Shown here: positions 14,369-23,300 of the stretch, piece after piece | Layout of the letters: the number at the start of each line of letters is the position of its first letter | Position numbering within the stretch: the first letter of the stretch is position 1 | From: RBG-16-64-43 sp964353865 | Lineage (GTDB): Bacteria > Chloroflexota > Anaerolineae > Anaerolineales > RBG-16-64-43 | Assembly (NCBI GenBank): GCA_964353865.1 | Contig: CAYGXJ010000029.1 | Location: 1 to 64,000, forward strand | Direction of reading: 5' to 3' | DNA: 64,000 nt | The notes under the pieces: model-generated | The model's database searches: none | Told to the model about the DNA's origin: nothing | The model's input: only the letters and a program-made list of their open reading frames with translations | Made by a program: the position numbers and the translations under genes

Positions 14369-15511
14369 CTAGCGGATGTTGTCCAGACGCAGGTGAGCCA
14401 TCGCCGCGCGGACCAGCGACACGCTCGCGCGCCAATCGTCGAAAAGAATCATCGAGAGCGGCGTATGCAGGTAGCGCCCGGGCACCGAAAGCGAGATGCT
14501 GGGGATGCCCTTGCGTGCCAGATGAATGGCCGCCGCGTCGGTCGAGCCGCCGCCCGGCTGGCGGTATTGATAGGGCAGCCCGGCCGCCTCGGCCGTGCGC
14601 ACCAGGTGTTCGATCAGGCGCGGTTTGGGCAGCGTCCCGCAGTCGCCCACGTAGATGGCCGGCCCGAACCCCAGACGAGTGTTGTAGGTGGTGTTCTCGC
14701 CTCCATCCCACAGCGGCAGGTCGTTGGCCGGCGTACAGTCGAGCACAATGGCCGCCTGTGGATCGAGAGCATGCGCGGCCACCGCCGCGCCCCGCAGGCC
14801 CACCTCTTCCTGGGTGGTGAACGCGGCCAGCAGTTCGATTCCCGGCGGCGGGTCGAGCACCAATTCGATGAGCGTGGCCACAGCCACGCGGTCGTCGAGG
14901 GCCTTGCCGCGCAGCACGTTGCCCAGACGCTCAAAGCGCGTGGCGAACACGGCCGCATCGCCGGGGTGGACCCGCTCGAGCGCCTCCTCCTTCGAGCGCG
15001 CGCCGATATCGATGGCCAGCGCCGGGATCTTGTACGGGCTCGGCTCGTCCTCCCAGTCGATGAGATGCGGAGGCGCGCCGCCAATGACGCCCGGAACGCG
15101 CGCCCGACCCAGCAGCACCGGCTTAGCCACCAGCGTGCGTTCATCCACTCCGCCCACGCGGTCGAACTTGAGCATGCCCTCGGCGGTGACACCGATGACC
15201 ATTAGCCCTACTTCGTCCATGTGGGCGGCCAGCATCACCCGCACGCCGCGCCGCGAGCCAGTCCGCGCGCGGGCAAGCACATTGCCCAGTGCATCCACCC
15301 GAACCTCATCGGCCTGCCCGTCAATGGCCTCCAGGACGATCTGCCGGACGGCGCCCTCGTCGCCCGAGACGCCGCTGGCTTCACTCAACCGGCGCAGACG
15401 CTCGAGTGAATTGCGCAGGACGGCAGGCGAGGCGGGGCGAGGACGAATGCCTCGGCGTCGGGCGGCCGGGGCCGAACGCGGTCGAGCGCGAGCGGTCGAG
15501 GTGCGTGGCAT
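14369..15511 (-). CDS. M42-family metallo-aminopeptidase
   Basis: 380 residues. The metal and catalytic set is complete: AAHMDEVGL (His97, Asp99), GKALDDRVAV, FTTQEEVGLRG, IVLDCTPANDLP and GRYLHTPLS. M42 enzymes are cobalt- or zinc-dependent aminopeptidases that form 12-subunit tetrahedral particles trimming peptides in the cytoplasm. Residues 1-30 are a basic Arg/Ala/Pro extension not seen in the neighbours. ATG 15511 is preceded by GGGAG and starts three bases after the upstream paralogue's stop. It sits in the middle of a tandem M42 trio, so the products may co-assemble. Confidence 0.9.
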   Translation of the reverse strand: MPRTSTARARPRSAPAARRRGIRPRPASPAVLRNSLERLRRLSEASGVSGDEGAVRQIVLEAIDGQADEVRVDALGNVLARARTGSRRGVRVMLAAHMDEVGLMVIGVTAEGMLKFDRVGGVDERTLVAKPVLLGRARVPGVIGGAPPHLIDWEDEPSPYKIPALAIDIGARSKEEALERVHPGDAAVFATRFERLGNVLRGKALDDRVAVATLIELVLDPPPGIELLAAFTTQEEVGLRGAAVAAHALDPQAAIVLDCTPANDLPLWDGGENTTYNTRLGFGPAIYVGDCGTLPKPRLIEHLVRTAEAAGLPYQYRQPGGGSTDAAAIHLARKGIPSISLSVPGRYLHTPLSMILFDDWRASVSLVRAAMAHLRLDNIR

Positions 15512-15514
15512 CGG

Positions 15515-16585
15515 CTACTCCCAAACCAGGCGCTGCATGTAGTCGTCGTCGAGTGCAGCAATCACAGTCGCCATGAGCCGGCCCGTGCGTTCGATATCGC
15601 CGAGATCCACCACTTCCACCGGCGAGTGCATGTAGCGCACGGGGATGCCCACCACCATGGTGGGCACGCCGTCCTGCGTCACCTGCATCGCGCGCGCATC
15701 GGTGCCCGAGTGCCCGGGCATTACCTCCAACATGTAAGGGATCTCGGCTGCCTTGGCCGCCGCCTCGAACGTACGCAGCAGGCCCGGATGGATATCGGAG
15801 CCTATGCCGATGGTCGGCCCGCCGCCCATGGGGAAGGCCTTAAACTCCGGCAAGCCGGGCAAGCCCGTGGCGTGCGTGGCGTCCACCGCGACCGCCAATT
15901 CGGGACGCAGGCTGAAGGCGGAGGTGTAGGCTCCGCCATAGGTCATTTCCTCATTGACCGTCGCCACGGCAGCCACTTCCCAGCGGTGGGCCACGTGCTG
16001 CAATTCGTGCAGGCAGACCGTGAGCGCCAGAATTCCCACCCGGTCGTCGAGGCCGCGCCCACTGAGTCTTGTTTCGCCCAATTCGAATGGAGGCTGGGCG
16101 AACGAAATCACGTCGCCCACGCGTACCCAGCGGCCGACCTCGGCCGGGCTGAGGCCCATGTCCAGCCACATCTCGTGCGTGCGCGGCGCGCTCTTGGCGG
16201 GGCGTTCCGGCGGCAGCAATTGTAGGGGCGGGTGGGCCATGACGCCCGCCAGGTCGCGCCGGCCATGCACAACGACCGGCTGGCCGGGCAGCAAGCGTGC
16301 GTCCACGCCGCCGATGTCGCTCACGCGCAAGAAGCTGCCAACCACTTGCTTCACCATCAGGCCGACCGCGTCCATGTGAGCGGCCAGCATCACGCGCGGG
16401 CGCGGAGCGGGGCCGCGGCCGTGGCGCAGCCCGTGCAGGCTCCCCAGGCGCGAAACCTCGATCTCGTCCACCAGAGGTTCCCACATCGGCCGCAGCACGT
16501 CGCGCGCCGGCTGCTCGTGGCCGGAGATACCTGCGGCAGAGAAGAGATCCTTGGCCAACGCGAGAAGCTCTTTGCGATCCATCAT
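15515..16585 (-). CDS. M42-family metallo-aminopeptidase
   Basis: 356 residues, start MMDRKELLALAKDLFSAAG. The active-site set is intact: LAAHMDAVGLMV, GRGLDDRVGILAL, ATVNEEMTYGGAY, VAVDATHATG and VRYMHSPVEVV. The middle domain (about 75-165) differs most from the two sister copies and is where M42 paralogues vary in substrate selection. Expected to remove N-terminal residues from peptides released by proteases. It is first of the three M42 genes and follows the Thr/Pro-rich gene by 19 bases. A short palindrome-like GC-rich patch lies near 16219-16250 inside the frame. Confidence 0.9.
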   Translation of the reverse strand: MMDRKELLALAKDLFSAAGISGHEQPARDVLRPMWEPLVDEIEVSRLGSLHGLRHGRGPAPRPRVMLAAHMDAVGLMVKQVVGSFLRVSDIGGVDARLLPGQPVVVHGRRDLAGVMAHPPLQLLPPERPAKSAPRTHEMWLDMGLSPAEVGRWVRVGDVISFAQPPFELGETRLSGRGLDDRVGILALTVCLHELQHVAHRWEVAAVATVNEEMTYGGAYTSAFSLRPELAVAVDATHATGLPGLPEFKAFPMGGGPTIGIGSDIHPGLLRTFEAAAKAAEIPYMLEVMPGHSGTDARAMQVTQDGVPTMVVGIPVRYMHSPVEVVDLGDIERTGRLMATVIAALDDDYMQRLVWE

Positions 16586-16604
16586 CAGCCTCGCGAGCTG
16601 CGGG

Positions 16605-16997
16605 TCAAATGGTGGGGCTCGGTTCGGGCGTGTCGCTCGGCGGGAGCGGCGTGTCGCTGGATTGAGGTGTCGTGCTGGGTGTCTGGGTCGGTGTCGCGCT
16701 GGGCAGCGGTGTGCGCGTGAGAGTGTTGGTGGGCGTGAGAAAAGGCGTGCCCTGGGTGGAGGTGGGGCTGGGCGTAGCGGATGGCAGGCGCGTGCCGGTT
16801 GGCCTGAGAGTGGCAGGCACCATGGTCGAGGTCAGCGTCGGCCTCGGAGTAGCCGTGGCTTGAAGCGGCGTCCTCAACGCAATTAATATTGCCTCGGCGC
16901 AGTAGCATGGAAGAGTGGCCAGGATGACGATGCCCAGCAGGACATACAGGCGACGCGAGCGCGGCCGCGGCCGTCTCTCGAAAATCGTGGGCTTCAT
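16605..16997 (-). CDS. Membrane-anchored Thr/Ser/Pro-rich protein
   Basis: 130 residues. A basic N-terminus (FERRPRPRSRR) precedes one membrane helix at about 18-40 (LYVLLGIVILATLPCYCAEA). The remaining 85 residues are almost entirely Thr, Pro and Ser with T-P-T and S-A-T-P repeats, a mucin-like low-complexity tail expected outside the membrane. No enzymatic domain. Similar tails occur on the lipoprotein at 9027. The start is ATG 16997; the Shine-Dalgarno is weak. It heads the M42-ubiX operon. Function unknown; perhaps a wall-spanning anchor. Confidence 0.65.
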   Translation of the reverse strand: MKPTIFERRPRPRSRRLYVLLGIVILATLPCYCAEAILIALRTPLQATATPRPTLTSTMVPATLRPTGTRLPSATPSPTSTQGTPFLTPTNTLTRTPLPSATPTQTPSTTPQSSDTPLPPSDTPEPSPTI

Positions 16998-17035
16998 ATG
17001 CAGATGGGAGTTGCCGCCGAGATGCAATGTCGGCG

Positions 17036-17064
17036 ATGATAGCAGACGGACATGCGAATTGCAA
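17036..17064 (-). promoter_or_regulatory. Promoter of the M42-ubiX operon
   Basis: On the minus strand TTGCAA (17064-17059) and TATCAT (17041-17036) are separated by exactly 17 bases. Predicted start of transcription is near 17029, about 32 bases before ATG 16997. It lies in the divergent gap with the mcm-meaB promoter. Confidence 0.65.
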
Positions 17065-17183
17065 CCCTTGGCCGTTTGCATTGCACATGGCTGCCGTGCG
17101 TCGAGGTTGCCGAGGACGGCTGGTGAGGCATGCTGGAGGCCGACGACTCACGGCCTCGCCGAAAACCGATCGAAGGCCTGGGG

Positions 17184-17189
17184 TATAAT
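17184..17189 (+). promoter_or_regulatory. -10 element of the mcmA2-meaB-GNAT-prs operon
   Basis: A perfect TATAAT. The predicted start of transcription is near 17196, giving a 27-base leader with GAGGGAG before ATG 17223. No clear -35 is seen at 17-base spacing. Confidence 0.65.
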
Positions 17190-17222
17190 CGGAGTGCCAC
17201 CTGTCTGAGGGAGCCGCACATC

Positions 17223-17642
17223 ATGATCCAGCCCACGATTCGGGTGCTGATCGCCAAGCCGGGCCTTGACGGTCACGACCGCGGGGCCAAGGTTATCGCC
17301 CGTGCATTGCGGGATGCGGGCATGGAGGTCATCTATACCGGCCTGCGCCAGACGCCGGAGATGATCGCCGAAGCCGCGCTGCAAGAGGACGTGCACGTGG
17401 TCGGGCTGTCCATCCTTTCGGGCGCGCACATGGCGCTGGTGCCGCGCGTGGTCGAGCTCCTGCGCGCACAAGGCCAGGGTCAGGTGCACCTTTTCGTAGG
17501 CGGCATCATCCCCGATGAAGACCTGCCCAAACTCAAAGCGCTCGGCGTCGAGGACGTCTTCGGGCCAGGTTCCTCCACCCAGACGATTGCGGCCCGGGTG
17601 CGCCAGGTCGCCGAGGGGCGCGCCCAAAGCCCCGGCCCTTGA
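17223..17642 (+). CDS. mcmA2: Methylmalonyl-CoA mutase, cobalamin-binding subunit
   Basis: 139 residues, a stand-alone B12-binding domain. It carries the base-off signature DxHxxG in LIAKPGLDGHDRGAKVIARA, followed by VGLSILSGAHM and LFVGGIIPDEDLPKLKALG, all typical of the MCM C-terminal domain. It holds adenosylcobalamin and needs the separate TIM-barrel subunit, which is not in this window. The mutase interconverts methylmalonyl-CoA and succinyl-CoA. ATG 17223 has GAGGGAG upstream. meaB starts six bases after its stop, which is the expected partner. Confidence 0.92.
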   Translation: MIQPTIRVLIAKPGLDGHDRGAKVIARALRDAGMEVIYTGLRQTPEMIAEAALQEDVHVVGLSILSGAHMALVPRVVELLRAQGQGQVHLFVGGIIPDEDLPKLKALGVEDVFGPGSSTQTIAARVRQVAEGRAQSPGP

Positions 17643-17647
17643 GGCAC

Positions 17648-18682
17648 ATGAGCGACCATGCGGAACTGGCCCAGGCAGTGCGAGCGGGCCAGCGCTTGGC
17701 GCTGGCGCGGCTGCTCAGCCTGATCGAGAACGAGCAACCCCAGGGCGAGGCGGTCCTCACTGAACTGTATCCTCTTACCGGGCGTGCATACATCGTGGGC
17801 GTGACTGGCGCCCCCGGAACCGGCAAATCGTCGCTGGTCAACGAGCTTGCCAAGACCTTGCGCGCCAAGACCTACCCGGGGCTGCACGCCTCGCGTCCCC
17901 CGGCGGTGGCGATCGTGGCCGTCGACCCCACCAGCCCGTTCTCGGGTGGTGCGATTCTCGGTGACCGCATTCGTATGCGCGATTTGGCCGGCGACGCGGG
18001 GGTCTTCGTCCGTTCGATGGCCTCGCGCGGCTCGCTGGGCGGACTGGCGCACACGACTTCCAGTGTGGCCGATGCCCTGGACGCTGCGGGCTTCGAGGTC
18101 ATTCTGATCGAAACGGTGGGGGCGGGTCAGGCCGAGGTAGATATCGCCCGCCATGCGCACACCACGCTGGTGATCGAATCGCCCGGAATGGGCGACGACA
18201 TCCAGGCTCTCAAGGCCGGCATCCTCGAGATCGCCGATCTCCTGGTGGTCAACAAGGCGGATTTGCCTGGCGCCGAGAACGCCGTCCGCGTGCTGCGTGC
18301 GGCACTCGACCTGGCCGGGAACGTGGGCGGGGCCGAGGCGCGCTGGCAGGTGCCCATCCTGCAAGCGGTCGCCACCACCGGGCAAGGGGTGCAAATCTTG
18401 GTCGAGGCGCTGCTGCGCCATCGCGAGTATCTGCAGGCCAGCGGGCTGTGGCGCGAACGCGGGCAGCAGCGCGCGGCCGCGGCGCTCGAGGCGCGCTTGC
18501 GCGACCGGTTGGCCGAGCGCTGGCACGCGGCGCAGCCGGATGGACGCTATCGGGAGATACTCGCGCGCATTGTGCGGCGAGAGCTTTCGCCTGCCGCAGC
18601 TGTCCAGGAAATGCTGGAGGACGAACCCGCGCCCGTGGCTGCCGAGCGCCATCCGGCGGCCCGGGCTGGAGCACGAGGGTGA
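17648..18682 (+). CDS. meaB: Methylmalonyl-CoA mutase-associated GTPase MeaB
   Basis: 344 residues of the G3E/ArgK GTPase family. The P-loop is GVTGAPGTGKSSLVNEL, the switch region is VDPTSPFSGGAILGDRIRM, and the guanine-specificity motif is NKAD in LLVVNKADLPGAENA. IETVGAGQAEVDIA is the characteristic MeaB stretch. It protects methylmalonyl-CoA mutase from inactivation and gates cofactor loading. ATG 17648 is used; TTG 17639 overlapping the previous stop is possible. A C-terminal helical dimerisation arm is present (RDRLAERWHAAQPDGRY). Confidence 0.94.
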   Translation: MSDHAELAQAVRAGQRLALARLLSLIENEQPQGEAVLTELYPLTGRAYIVGVTGAPGTGKSSLVNELAKTLRAKTYPGLHASRPPAVAIVAVDPTSPFSGGAILGDRIRMRDLAGDAGVFVRSMASRGSLGGLAHTTSSVADALDAAGFEVILIETVGAGQAEVDIARHAHTTLVIESPGMGDDIQALKAGILEIADLLVVNKADLPGAENAVRVLRAALDLAGNVGGAEARWQVPILQAVATTGQGVQILVEALLRHREYLQASGLWRERGQQRAAAALEARLRDRLAERWHAAQPDGRYREILARIVRRELSPAAAVQEMLEDEPAPVAAERHPAARAGARG

Positions 18683-18686
18683 CCTC

Positions 18687-19244
18687 ATGATACAAACCAC
18701 ACGCATCCGCCTACGACCCGTCGAGCGCGAGGACCTGCCGCGCTACGTCGCCTGGTTTGCCGACCCCGAGGTGCGCCAGTTCTTGGCGCGCTACTTGCCA
18801 TTGAGCATGGCGGGCGAGGAAAAATGGTTCGAGGAGATGCTCATCCGCTCCGAGGACGAACGGCCGTTGGCCGTCGACCTGCATGCGGGCGAGGGCGCCT
18901 GGCGCCACATCGGCGGCGCCGGATACCACGCCATCGACTGGCGCAACCACAGCGCGGAGGTCGGCATCGCCATCGGCGAGAAGAGCCTGTGGAGCCAAGG
19001 CCTGGGTACCGAGGTGATGGAGACGCTCCTGCACCACGGGTTCGAGACCCTCAACCTGCACCGCATCTTCCTGCGTGTGTTTGCCGGCAACCGCCGCGCA
19101 TTGCGGGCGTACGAGAAAGCCGGATTTGTCTTGGAAGGCCGAATGCGCCAGGCCGAGTTCCGCGAGGGGGCATACCAGGACGTGCTTCTCTATTCGGTGC
19201 TGCGCGACGAATGGCGATCGCGCGCCGCAGCCCAGGGACGGTGA
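18687..19244 (+). CDS. GNAT N-acetyltransferase, RimJ/RimL-like
   Basis: 185 residues, one Acetyltransf_3-type GNAT domain. IRLRPVEREDLPRYVAWFAD begins the fold, EVGIAIGEKSLWSQGLGTEV holds the acetyl-CoA pyrophosphate loop (QGLGTE), and HRIFLRVFAGNRRALRAYEK with AGFVLEGRMRQ forms the last strands. Such enzymes acetylate alpha-amino groups of proteins or small amines; the substrate here is unknown. The ATG follows GAGGGTGA and starts four bases after the meaB stop, while prs starts four bases after its own stop, so it is in a tight operon. A link to methylmalonyl-CoA metabolism is not evident. Confidence 0.85.
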   Translation: MIQTTRIRLRPVEREDLPRYVAWFADPEVRQFLARYLPLSMAGEEKWFEEMLIRSEDERPLAVDLHAGEGAWRHIGGAGYHAIDWRNHSAEVGIAIGEKSLWSQGLGTEVMETLLHHGFETLNLHRIFLRVFAGNRRALRAYEKAGFVLEGRMRQAEFREGAYQDVLLYSVLRDEWRSRAAAQGR

Positions 19245-19248
19245 TGAG

Positions 19249-20214
19249 ATGGACATGTACAGCGGAATCAAGATCCTTGCCGGCACTGCCTCCAAGGACC
19301 TGGCCAACGAAATCTCCACCTACCTCAACGAGGCCATCTGCGAGCACGACGTGATCGTCTTCCCTAACGAGAACGTCTTCGTGCGCCTGCGCAAGAGCGT
19401 GCGCGGGCAAGACGTGTATGTCATCCAGACGACCTCCACCCCGGTCAACCAGAATCTGATGGAGTTGCTCATCACCCTGCAGACGCTAAAGCTCGACTCG
19501 GCCGGGCGCATTACCGCCGTCGTGCCGTATCTGTGCTACGCGCGCTCCGACAAGAAGGACCAGCCGCGCGTGCCGATCACCGCCCGCTTGGTGGCCGACA
19601 TGGTCCAGGTGGCCGGCGCCGATCGCTACATCGTGCTCGACCTGCACGCCGGGCAGATCCAGGGCTTCTTCTCCATCCCGGGTGACGTGCTGACCGCCTT
19701 CCACCTGCTCAGCGGCTACTTCGTCGAGCGCCGCGACCAGCTTAGGGATCCAGTGATCGTCGCCGCCGACCTGGGCTTCTCGAAGAAGGGACGCAACTTC
19801 GCCGCCACGCTGGGCTGCAGCATGGCGTTCATCGAGAAGCGCCGCAGCTCGAACGACCCCACTGCCGAAGCGCTGACCATCATCGGCGATGTGGCCAACC
19901 ACGACGTGATCATCGTGGACGACGAGGTCGCCACCGCCGGCTCGATGGTCCAGGCAGTCAGTATCGTCAAGGCTCACGGCGCGCTGGATGTCTATATGTG
20001 CTTCGTTCACCCGGTGCTCTCGGGCACCGCGGCCGAACGGCTGGCGGCATTGCCGCTCAAGCAGATCGTCACCACCAACACCGTGCCGATTGCTCCTGAG
20101 AAGAGAGCGGCGCTGGGCGAGCGTCTGGTAGTTCTCTCGGTGGCGCCGCTCCTGGGCGAGGTCATTCGCCGCGCGCACGAGGGCCGCAGCGTCGGCGAAA
20201 TGTTTAACGAATAG
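19249..20214 (+). CDS. prs: Ribose-phosphate pyrophosphokinase
   Basis: 321 residues, family length. It makes PRPP from ribose 5-phosphate and ATP. ITAVVPYLCYARSDKKDQPR matches the ATP-binding flexible stretch, LDLHAGQIQGFF is the conserved D-H-A-Q-I-Q-G-F segment, and VIIVDDEVATAGSMVQA is the PRPP-binding loop (the family usually has DDxxDTAGT; here DDEVATAGS). That one difference, Ala for Asp, is seen in class variants and deserves checking. ATG 19249 is chosen; ATG 19255 is also possible. It ends the mcm-meaB operon and is followed by a GC-rich hairpin. Confidence 0.9.
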   Translation: MDMYSGIKILAGTASKDLANEISTYLNEAICEHDVIVFPNENVFVRLRKSVRGQDVYVIQTTSTPVNQNLMELLITLQTLKLDSAGRITAVVPYLCYARSDKKDQPRVPITARLVADMVQVAGADRYIVLDLHAGQIQGFFSIPGDVLTAFHLLSGYFVERRDQLRDPVIVAADLGFSKKGRNFAATLGCSMAFIEKRRSSNDPTAEALTIIGDVANHDVIIVDDEVATAGSMVQAVSIVKAHGALDVYMCFVHPVLSGTAAERLAALPLKQIVTTNTVPIAPEKRAALGERLVVLSVAPLLGEVIRRAHEGRSVGEMFNE

Positions 20215-20215
20215 A

Positions 20216-20242
20216 ACGGCGGCGCACGCCTCGCGCCGCCGT
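20216..20242 (+). terminator. GC-rich hairpin after prs
   Basis: ACGGCGGCGC (20216-20225) pairs with GCGCCGCCGT (20233-20242) around ACGCCTC, two bases after the prs stop. No T-run follows, so termination is plausible but unproven. A TATACT at 20276-20281 could be the secA -10. Confidence 0.55.
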
Positions 20243-20322
20243 CTCGTTCGCCTCGGCTGGCATGTGCCCCCGCGGTATACTTCTTCGTTCGGCAAATCTC
20301 ACGGAAGGCCATCCTTTCAGCC

Positions 20323-23300
20323 ATGCTCAAGTCTTTTGTGCGCTTGATCGGCGGCGATCCCAATCGCCGCGACATCCAGGAATACAGCCAGCTGGTTGCG
20401 CAGATCAATGCATGGGAGGCCGAGTATCACGGGCTCTCCGACGAATCGCTGCGCGCCAAGACGGCTGAGTTCCGCGCACGCCTGGCTCAGGGCGAGAGCC
20501 TGGGGGACCTCCTGCCGGAGTCCTATGCTGCGGTGCGGGAGGCTTCGCAGCGCACCCTCGGCCTGCGTCACTACGACGTGCAACTCATCGGCGGCATGGT
20601 CCTGCATGAAGGGCGGGTGGCCGAGATGCGCACCGGCGAGGGCAAGACGCTCGTCGCCACGCTCCCGCTCTACCTCAATGCGCTCGACGGCCGCGGCGCG
20701 AGCCTGGTCACGGTCAACGACTACCTGGCGCGCCGCGACGCGCGTTGGATGGGGCCGATCTACACACTGCTCGGGCTGACGGTGGGCGTGCTGCAAGAGG
20801 CGGCGCGCACCGACAATGCGCGCAAGGCGTTTGTCTACGATGCGGAGCGCAGCTCCCCGCAGGAAGATGTGCACCAGTTGCGACTGGTCGATCGGCGCGA
20901 GGCCTATGCCGCCGATATCACCTATGGCACCAACCACGAGTTCGGCTTCGACTACCTGCGTGACAACCTGGCCCTGCGCCGCGAGGAGCGCGTGCAGCGC
21001 GTCCGCAATTTCGCCATCGTGGACGAGGTGGATAACATCCTCATCGACGAGGCGCGCACGCCGCTCATCATCTCCGGCCCGGCGGCGGAAGACGCCCAGG
21101 AATACCTGCGCATGTCCCAGGCGGTGCGCCAGCTGCGCCCCGACGATTACGAAATCGACGAACGCGATCGCACGGTGACGCTGACCGAGGTGGGCGAGCA
21201 ACATGCCGAGCAGGTCCTCGGCCTGCCGTTGCGCGACCCCGACCGGCCGGAAGACGTCACACCTGAACAGGCGCGCCTGATCGGACACCTGCAGCAGGCC
21301 CTGCGCGCGGAAGTCCTCTTCAGGCGCAACAAGGATTACCTGGTGCAGGCTGGCCAGGTCATCATTGTCGACGAGTTCACCGGCCGCCTGATGCACGGGC
21401 GGCGCTGGTCCGACGGCCTGCACCAGGCGGTGGAGGCCAAAGAAGGGCTGCAGGTCCAGGCCGAGAACGTCACCTACGCCACCATCACCTTGCAGAACTA
21501 CTTCCGCCTGTATGCGAAGCTGGCCGGCATGACCGGCACGGCCCTGACCGAGGCCGAGGAGTTCAGCAAAATCTACAAGCTGGAGGTGGTGCCCATCCCC
21601 ACCCACCTCGAGCACACCGCCGCCCAGCCTGAGAGTACGCTGGTCGAGGTGCCATACAAAGAAAGCGGCGACCGCTTCTTCTACTTTGCCCGCAGAGACG
21701 ATCCGGCCACGCCGGTCTACTGGCGCCGCAAAGACCATGCAGACGTTGTCTTCCGCACCGAGGAAGCCAAGCTGCGTGCCATTTGCACTGAGATCCTGCA
21801 GATGAATGCGCTGGGCCGGCCGGTATTGGTTGGCACGACCTCGGTGGAGCGCTCGGAGATGCTCTCCGAACGGCTGCGCGTAGAACCGCTGCGCCGCCTC
21901 GCGCTCAGCCTGCTCCTGCGGGATACCTGGTTCGAGCGCCATAACGCGCAAGAGGACGGCCGTCAGATCGAGGCCCTGGAATTCCTCAATCAACCGTTGG
22001 CCTCGCTCACGCCGGCTGCGTTGCGTCCTGCGGCGCGCGAACTCGAGCTTTCGCTCAATCCGGAGGCGGCGGAGAACATCGATCGCCTGATGCGTCTCTT
22101 GGAGTTGCCGCCCGAGGCCCGGCCGCGCCTCTTGGAGATTCTCGCCCGCGGCATCCCGCAGCAGGTGTTGAACGCCAAGCGCCACGCCGAGGAATCCCAG
22201 ATCATCGCCTCGGCCGGCGCCTTCGGCTCGGTAACGATCGCCACCAACATGGCCGGACGCGGCGTCGACATCAAACTGGGCGGAGACCTCGCGGAGGAAG
22301 TGCTGGCGGCGGTCAACCGCGTGCTGCGCCGCAGCGGCACGGACAATCCTTACGATTTGACGCACGCTCAGCGCCTGGGCGTGCTGGAGGCGCTGCCCGC
22401 CGAGAAGCTTGGCATTTACGCGACCGAGATCGACTTCTTCCGCACTCACATGCAGGAAGAAGCTCGCGTGCGCGCACTGGGCGGGCTGCATATCGTGGGC
22501 TCCGAGCGGCACGAGGCGCGGCGCATCGACAACCAACTGCGCGGCCGTGCCGCACGCCAGGGCGACCCGGGTTCCTCGCGCTTCTACCTCTCGCTCGAAG
22601 ATGACCTGATGCGCCGCTTTGGCGGCTCGCAGGTGTCGGACCTGATGCAGCGCATGCGCATCGACGATGCGGTGCCGATGGCGATGAACCTGGTCAGCCG
22701 CCTGATCGAGCAGGCCCAAACGCGCGTCGAAGGGGCCAACTTCGACGTGCGCAAGCACCTGCTCGAGTACGATGACGTGCTTAACACGCAGCGCAACAAG
22801 ATCTACGAACAACGCGAGCGGGTTTTCGGGAAGGAAGACCTGACCGAGGATATTCAAGCGCTGCTCGAAGCGGAGGTTAAGGCGCGCGTCGAGGCGGGGC
22901 TCAAGGAGAAAGAGGGCCCGTGGCGCCTGCTAGCCTGGCTGGATGAGATTCAGCCGCCGCTGGCCCGCGCCGGCGGGGGATTGTATCCATCCTTCACATT
23001 GCGCACCGTGGCCGCCAGCCTGGAGGGCGAAGGCCCTGTCGCTCCAAGGGAACTGACGGAACTCGCGGCGCGGGCGATGGATGCCGAGGCCGAGCATTTG
23101 CGGGCGGCCTTTGATCAGCAGGCCGAGCAGGTGACCGAGCGGGCCGAGAGCCAGGCGCGCGATCGGCGCCAGGCAGCCGAGACAGCGATTGAGGGTGCCG
23201 AACTTGAGGCGCGGGATGCCGACCGCGAACTCACGCCGCAGGCGCTCGTGACGGCCGTCGGGCAGAGCCTCTCGATCGAGGCCAAGGATGTTCCGCGCGA

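Noticed and set aside
16605..16997. The Thr/Pro-rich protein as a spurious low-complexity ORF
   Set aside because: It has a clear basic N-terminus and membrane helix, starts behind a good promoter and joins an operon, so I kept it at moderate confidence.
20317..22857. An 846-codon open frame antisense to secA
   Set aside because: High GC at third positions keeps antisense frames open; the product is repetitive in composition, has no recognisable domain, and secA on the other strand is certain.
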